A stretch of DNA of 9,984 bases, taken from the NCBI GenBank assembly GCA_025361325.1, contig JANYAL010000189.1, forward strand, positions 1 to 9,984, in the 5' to 3' direction. The DNA comes from Bacteroidota bacterium (GTDB taxonomy: Bacteria > Bacteroidota > Bacteroidia > Chitinophagales > Chitinophagaceae). The position numbers and the translations under genes are program-made. Shown here in pieces: positions 6,905 to 9,984 of the stretch (position 1 is the first letter of the stretch; the number at the start of each line of letters is the position of its first letter). The notes beneath the pieces were generated by a model that saw only the letters and a list, made by a program, of their open reading frames with translations, did not search any database and was not told the DNA's origin.

Positions 6905-7894
6905 ATGTACCAGGAACTCATAAACAAGAAGAAAAAACTCGCGGTCATCGGGCTGGGGTATGTTGGATTACCGATAGCGCTGGAATTTGCAAAGAAGATA
7001 AGTGTAATAGGCTTCGATACCAATAGCAAGCGCGTAGAGTTGATGTGTAATGCCATCGATCCCAGCCAGGAACTGGATTCAAAAGATTTTGAGGGTTGCG
7101 ATATTACCTTCACCAGCGAGTTTGAAACCTTACAAGCCGCAGACTTTTTTATTGTTGCGGTCCCCACACCGGTAGATGAACATAATGTTCCCGACCTAGT
7201 AGCGGTGACCAGGGCCTGTGAAACCATTGGTAAGGTCATAAAAAAAGGCGACTATGTGGTATTTGAAAGCACAGTCTACCCCGGCTGCACAGAAGAGGAC
7301 TGCGTGCCCATCATTGAAAAGATATCGGGTCTGAATAATATCACAGATTTCAAGACAGGCTATTCACCTGAAAGGATCAACCCGGGTGACAAACAGCATA
7401 CGCTTGCCAATATTGTGAAAGTAGTTAGCGGTTGCGACACTGAAAGTTGTGATTGTATAGCAAAGGTTTATGAACTGGTAGTAAAGGCAGGTGTACATAA
7501 AGCTTCTTCCATTAAAGTTGCCGAAGCAGCAAAGATCATAGAGAACACCCAGCGTGATCTGAATATTGCCCTAATGAATGAACTCTCCATAATTTTCGAT
7601 AAAATGAATATAAATACTTATGAGGTACTGGAAGCCGCGGGTACTAAATGGAATTTTTTAAAATTTCAACCTGGACTCGTGGGCGGACATTGTATCGGTG
7701 TTGACCCTTATTACCTGACACATAAGTCTAAGGAATTGGGTTATGACGCCCAGGTGATCTTAGCGGGACGTACCATAAATGACGGCATGGCCGGGTATGT
7801 TGCCAAAAAGGTGCTGCAACATATCATTCAATATAGCGAAAATGTAAAAGATGCAAATGTATTGGTAATGGGAGCACTTTCAAGGAAAATGTAA
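6905..7894 (+). CDS. tviB: TviB/WbpO-type UDP-HexNAc 6-dehydrogenase, N-terminal and central part (frameshifted)
   Basis: NAD+-dependent oxidation of UDP-GlcNAc or UDP-GalNAc to the uronic acid is the known role of the TviB/WbpO branch. The 329 codons cover the Rossmann motif GLGYVGLP (16-23), FIVAVPTPVDEHNVPDL (82-98), ESTVYPGCTEEDC (121-133) and YSPERINPGD (153-162). They also cover the central helix with KVAEAAKIIENTQRD (204-218) and the catalytic Cys263 in GLVGGHCIGVDPYY (257-270). All catalytic residues look intact. The frame then runs into TAA at 7892 just as the C-terminal domain begins: after VMGA (321-324) it reads LSRKM, where the family has TFKEN. The remaining domain is encoded in another frame up to 8193. 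Translated as it stands, the product lacks about 100 residues needed for UDP binding and would probably be inactive. It starts 13 nt after uxs. Confidence 0.93.
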   Translation: MYQELINKKKKLAVIGLGYVGLPIALEFAKKISVIGFDTNSKRVELMCNAIDPSQELDSKDFEGCDITFTSEFETLQAADFFIVAVPTPVDEHNVPDLVAVTRACETIGKVIKKGDYVVFESTVYPGCTEEDCVPIIEKISGLNNITDFKTGYSPERINPGDKQHTLANIVKVVSGCDTESCDCIAKVYELVVKAGVHKASSIKVAEAAKIIENTQRDLNIALMNELSIIFDKMNINTYEVLEAAGTKWNFLKFQPGLVGGHCIGVDPYYLTHKSKELGYDAQVILAGRTINDGMAGYVAKKVLQHIIQYSENVKDANVLVMGALSRKM

Positions 7895-7914
7895 GTGATA
7901 TCAGGAACAGCAAG

Positions 7915-8193
7915 GTGGCCAATGTGGTGAAAGAACTAGAGTCTTATTCGCTCCATGTGCACATCACCGATCCCCATGCAAACAGTGATGCCCTTAAACA
8001 TGAATATGGTTTTGAACTTACTACTGATTTGCGTAAAGATTATGATGCCGTGATCATTACTGTGCCGCACGCTGAATTTAAAAAACTGGATAACCAGTAT
8101 TTTGCCGGCATCACCAAACCTCAGGCTTTGATTGCCGACCTTAAAGGATTATTCAGGGGGCATATCACCAGCAGGGAATATTGGAGCCTGTAA
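7915..8193 (+). CDS. tviB: C-terminal UDP-binding domain of the TviB-like dehydrogenase (separated by frameshift)
   Basis: This 92-codon frame begins at a GTG (7915), but similarity to the family begins earlier, at about 7877, with TFKENVSDIRNSK, so the GTG is probably not a real start. It encodes the C-terminal UDP-glucose/GDP-mannose dehydrogenase domain: VVKELESYSLHVHITDPHA, HEYG, DAVIITVPHAEF, ADLKGLF and a terminal YWSL, all usual for TviB/WbpO enzymes. It has no catalytic residue and no plausible independent role. It ends 13 nt before the epimerase gene. Confidence 0.85.
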   Translation: MANVVKELESYSLHVHITDPHANSDALKHEYGFELTTDLRKDYDAVIITVPHAEFKKLDNQYFAGITKPQALIADLKGLFRGHITSREYWSL

Positions 8194-8206
8194 TCATCAA
8201 TCAATT

Positions 8207-9193
8207 ATGAATAGCCTCTTCCATACAAAGGATCTTGGTCAGAAGAAATTCCTAATAACGGGCGGAGCCGGTTTCATTGGCAGTCATATTGCAGAGTACC
8301 TGTTAAAGAACGGGGCTGGATTGGTTAGGGTGCTTGACAATATGACCAATGGCTTTGAAAGCAACCTCTCCATACTCAAACAATATTCATCTTTTGAATT
8401 CATGGAAGGTGATATCCGCGATGCAGGGACCTGCCAGATCGCCTGCACAGGGATAAACTATGTAAGTCACCAGGCAGCCCTGGGCAGTGTTCCGCGCAGT
8501 ATCAGGGAACCTGTATATTTCAATGAAGTGAATGTGGGCGGATTTGTGAACATAGTGAAAGCTGCGGTGGATAACAAAGTAGAGCAAATGGTCTATGCCT
8601 CATCATCAAGTGTATATGGAGATGAGCCGAGTTTACCAAAAATGGAGAATAAAGTGGGAAACTGTCTTTCTCCTTATGCAGCCACCAAGAGAACAAATGA
8701 ATTATATGCCCAAGTATTTGCTGATGTATATAATTTACGGATCATAGGATTCCGGTACTTCAATATTTTTGGACCCAGACAGGATCCTGACGGAAACTAT
8801 GCTGCTGTGATACCCCTGTTTGTAAAAGGTATCATGAATAGAACACCCGTTTATATAAATGGTGACGGAGAACAGACCCGGGATTTCACATTCATTGATA
8901 ATGCCGTACAGGTCAATATTAAAGGTATGCTCACTGATAATACATTAGCATTTAATAAAGTGTATAACGTGGCAGTTGGTGAAAATTGTTCGGTAAATCA
9001 TTTGTATAATGCCTGCAGACAACATCTGCTGAGTAATTTTGAACACACTTACCGTGAACCACGTGCGGGTGATATCCGGAATTCGCTGGCAGATATATCT
9101 CAGGCCAAGGAATTCCTAGGTTATGAGCCAACCATCAAATTTGATGAAGGCCTTAAAGACACTATAGTTTACTTTAAAAGATTATACAGCTGA
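8207..9193 (+). CDS. tviC: TviC/WbpP-type UDP-N-acetylhexosamine 4-epimerase
   Basis: Extended SDR enzyme expected to interconvert UDP-GlcNAc(A) and UDP-GalNAc(A) at C4 with bound NAD+. From ATG 8207 it has 328 residues; the frame is open back to an ATG at 8132, but those 25 codons lie inside the dehydrogenase gene and look unrelated. The motif GGAGFIG is at 19-25, HQAALGSVPRSI at 88-99 and ASSSSVYGD at 131-139. The catalytic Tyr157-x3-Lys161 pair lies in SPYAATKRTNE (155-165). RYFNIFGPRQDPDGNYAAVI and NGDGEQTRDF are characteristic of the WbpP/TviC clade, recalled rather than computed. Its place right after the TviB-like gene repeats the known tviB-tviC and wbpO-wbpP pairing and suggests a GalNAcA product. 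A GalE acting on UDP-glucose is the main alternative. Confidence 0.92.
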   Translation: MNSLFHTKDLGQKKFLITGGAGFIGSHIAEYLLKNGAGLVRVLDNMTNGFESNLSILKQYSSFEFMEGDIRDAGTCQIACTGINYVSHQAALGSVPRSIREPVYFNEVNVGGFVNIVKAAVDNKVEQMVYASSSSVYGDEPSLPKMENKVGNCLSPYAATKRTNELYAQVFADVYNLRIIGFRYFNIFGPRQDPDGNYAAVIPLFVKGIMNRTPVYINGDGEQTRDFTFIDNAVQVNIKGMLTDNTLAFNKVYNVAVGENCSVNHLYNACRQHLLSNFEHTYREPRAGDIRNSLADISQAKEFLGYEPTIKFDEGLKDTIVYFKRLYS

Positions 9194-9241
9194 GGATGGA
9201 TTACATTTAATTCAACACGGCAACAATTTTAATAAACACCA

Positions 9242-9799
9242 ATGCCATTCACAACAACTGGGTTTCCCGGATTACTCATCTTTGAACCAACAGTATTTGA
9301 AGACGACCGCGGTTATTTTTTTGAAAGTTATAATGAGAAATATTTCCTTGAGGAAGGACTGGATATAAGGTTTGTACAGGACAACCAGGCAAGGTCATCG
9401 TATGGTGTCATCAGGGGTCTGCATTACCAACTTGATCCCTATGCACAGACAAAACTAATAAAGGTGCTCAGCGGAACCATTCTAGATGTTGCGGTAGACA
9501 TCAGAAGGGGATCACCCACTTTTGGAAAGGCCTTTAACACCGAATTGTCTGCCGAAAATAAGAAACAGCTCCTCATCCCTAAAGGTTTTGCCCATGGCTA
9601 CTCAGTCTTATCTGATACAGCCGAGGTATTTTACAAATGCGATATGTTTTTTCACAGAGATGCTGAAGGAGGTATAGCGTATAATGATCCGCAAATGAAC
9701 ATCAACTGGGTTATCCCTGCAGAAAAAGCACTTATTTCCGTGAAAGACCTTCAATATCCTTCTATGGAAGTCTGTAAAAATAATTTTGCATTTGAGTAA
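9242..9799 (+). CDS. rfbC: dTDP-4-dehydrorhamnose 3,5-epimerase
   Basis: Cupin-fold epimerase that converts dTDP-4-keto-6-deoxyglucose to dTDP-4-keto-L-rhamnose, the third step of dTDP-L-rhamnose synthesis. The 185 residues match RfbC/RmlC. Motifs seen: DDRGYFFESYN (21-31), FVQDNQARSSYGVIRGLHYQ (44-63) with the catalytic base His61, KLIKVLSGTILDVAVDIRRG (71-90), PKGFAHGY (113-120) with His118, and VFYKC (129-133) with the expected catalytic Tyr131. The ATG at 9242 fits the family N-terminus. A 48-nt gap separates it from the epimerase gene, the largest gap in the operon, with no TAnnTTTG box visible in it. rfbD overlaps its 3' end by 8 nt. rfbA and rfbB do not precede it and must lie elsewhere. 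Confidence 0.97.
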   Translation: MPFTTTGFPGLLIFEPTVFEDDRGYFFESYNEKYFLEEGLDIRFVQDNQARSSYGVIRGLHYQLDPYAQTKLIKVLSGTILDVAVDIRRGSPTFGKAFNTELSAENKKQLLIPKGFAHGYSVLSDTAEVFYKCDMFFHRDAEGGIAYNDPQMNINWVIPAEKALISVKDLQYPSMEVCKNNFAFE

Positions 9800-9984
9800 T
9801 CATAAAAAAAACATCCTGGTAACGGGAGCAGGCGGACAATTGGGCCAAGAATTCAGCATTATTGCTGAACAGTTTCACCAGTATACGTATCTATTTACCA
9901 GGAAAGAAGACCTTTCGATCGATGACCATGCAGCGGTAAGCGGGTATTTTGACCAGCATAAGATAGATATATGCATCAATTGTG
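9792..9984 (+). CDS. rfbD: dTDP-4-dehydrorhamnose reductase, N-terminal part (runs off right edge)
   Basis: Final enzyme of dTDP-L-rhamnose synthesis, reducing dTDP-4-keto-L-rhamnose with NAD(P)H. Only about 64 codons are present. The translation contains NILVTGAGGQLGQEF (residues 7-21 from the proposed start), the Rossmann glycine motif with the QLG signature of RfbD/RmlD. It continues through RKEDLSIDDHAAVSGYFDQHKIDICINC, matching the family's next strand, where an AAYT-like motif should follow. There is no ATG in this frame near the expected start. The best candidate is TTG at 9792, giving LSNHKKNILVTG and an 8-nt overlap with the rfbC stop; another TTG at 9786 is possible. Position after rfbC supports the assignment. 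Confidence 0.9.
   Translation, partial: MSNHKKNILVTGAGGQLGQEFSIIAEQFHQYTYLFTRKEDLSIDDHAAVSGYFDQHKIDICINC

Larger units (their letters stand above)
6905..8193 (+). pseudogene. tviB: Whole tviB-like locus interrupted by a one-base frameshift
   Basis: Both pieces together give one ordinary nucleotide-sugar dehydrogenase of about 429 residues if one base is restored. At 7874-7876 the frame reads GCA then CTT TCA AGG; one extra A after 7876 gives GCA ACT TTC AAG GAA AAT GTA, the family motif ATFKENV. The second frame is open from 7837 (after a TAG at 7834-7836), so the only stretch where the frames can be joined is 7837-7894. There is no second lesion on either side, which points to a very recent mutation or a sequencing or assembly error rather than a decayed gene. 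No good slippery heptamer is visible at the joint. Confidence 0.8.

Noticed and set aside
7871..7894. Programmed -1 ribosomal frameshifting to join the two dehydrogenase frames
   Set aside because: The shift direction fits, but the codons GCA CTT TCA AGG AAA ATG contain no X-XXY-YYZ heptamer with good re-pairing, and I see no strong downstream hairpin. Family members do not use recoding here.
5895..8206. Three intergenic gaps of exactly 13 nt (5895-5907, 6892-6904, 8194-8206)
   Set aside because: The three gap sequences do not resemble each other, so equal length is most likely coincidence.
8132..8206. Upstream ATG start for the 4-epimerase
   Set aside because: These 25 codons lie within the dehydrogenase 3' coding sequence and precede the normal MNSLF...KKFLITGGAG N-terminus.
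1..9984. tRNA, rRNA, CRISPR array, insertion sequence or phage remnants
   Set aside because: Reading both strands I found no cloverleaf, spaced repeats, transposase motifs or terminal repeats; nearly all of the window is accounted for by metabolic genes.

Overview
The window looks like chromosomal DNA of a Bacteroidota bacterium, probably of the Chitinophagaceae or a close relative. The placement is an inference from protein style (Tdk, WaaA and CcmB of Bacteroidota type), exact TAnnTTTG -7 promoter boxes, weak or absent Shine-Dalgarno sequences and moderate GC content. No 16S rRNA or other decisive marker is present.

Left part (1-3290): housekeeping genes. On the minus strand, thymidine kinase (tdk, 1228-659) is followed by a CcmB-like haem-export membrane protein (619-1) that runs off the left edge. 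Divergent from tdk, on the plus strand, is a conserved protein of unknown function (1324-2055). Its 3' end overlaps tail-to-tail with waaA (3290-2028, minus), the Kdo transferase of lipid A-core synthesis.

Right part (3439-9984): one apparent plus-strand operon for nucleotide-sugar synthesis, of the kind found at the head of O-antigen, capsule or exopolysaccharide loci. In order it holds a PLP sugar aminotransferase (WbpE-like), UDP-glucose 6-dehydrogenase (ugd), UDP-glucuronate decarboxylase (UDP-xylose synthase), a TviB/WbpO-type UDP-HexNAc 6-dehydrogenase that is broken by a one-base frameshift, a TviC/WbpP-type UDP-HexNAc 4-epimerase, rfbC, and the start of rfbD at the right edge. Gaps are 2, 13, 13, 13 and 48 nt, then an 8-nt overlap between rfbC and rfbD. 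Together they should supply UDP-GlcA, UDP-xylose, a UDP-HexNAc uronic acid (if the dehydrogenase works), a 3-amino sugar precursor and dTDP-rhamnose. Glycosyltransferases, Wzx/Wzy and rfbA/rfbB are not in the window and would be expected downstream or elsewhere.

The 148-nt region 3291-3438 separates the divergent waaA and polysaccharide transcription units. It has a TAnnTTTG box on each strand and an inverted repeat between them. No stretch over 300 nt lacks a gene. I see no RNA gene, CRISPR array, insertion sequence or origin. The window is mostly ordinary; the strongest anomaly is the frameshift in the TviB-like gene near 7876.
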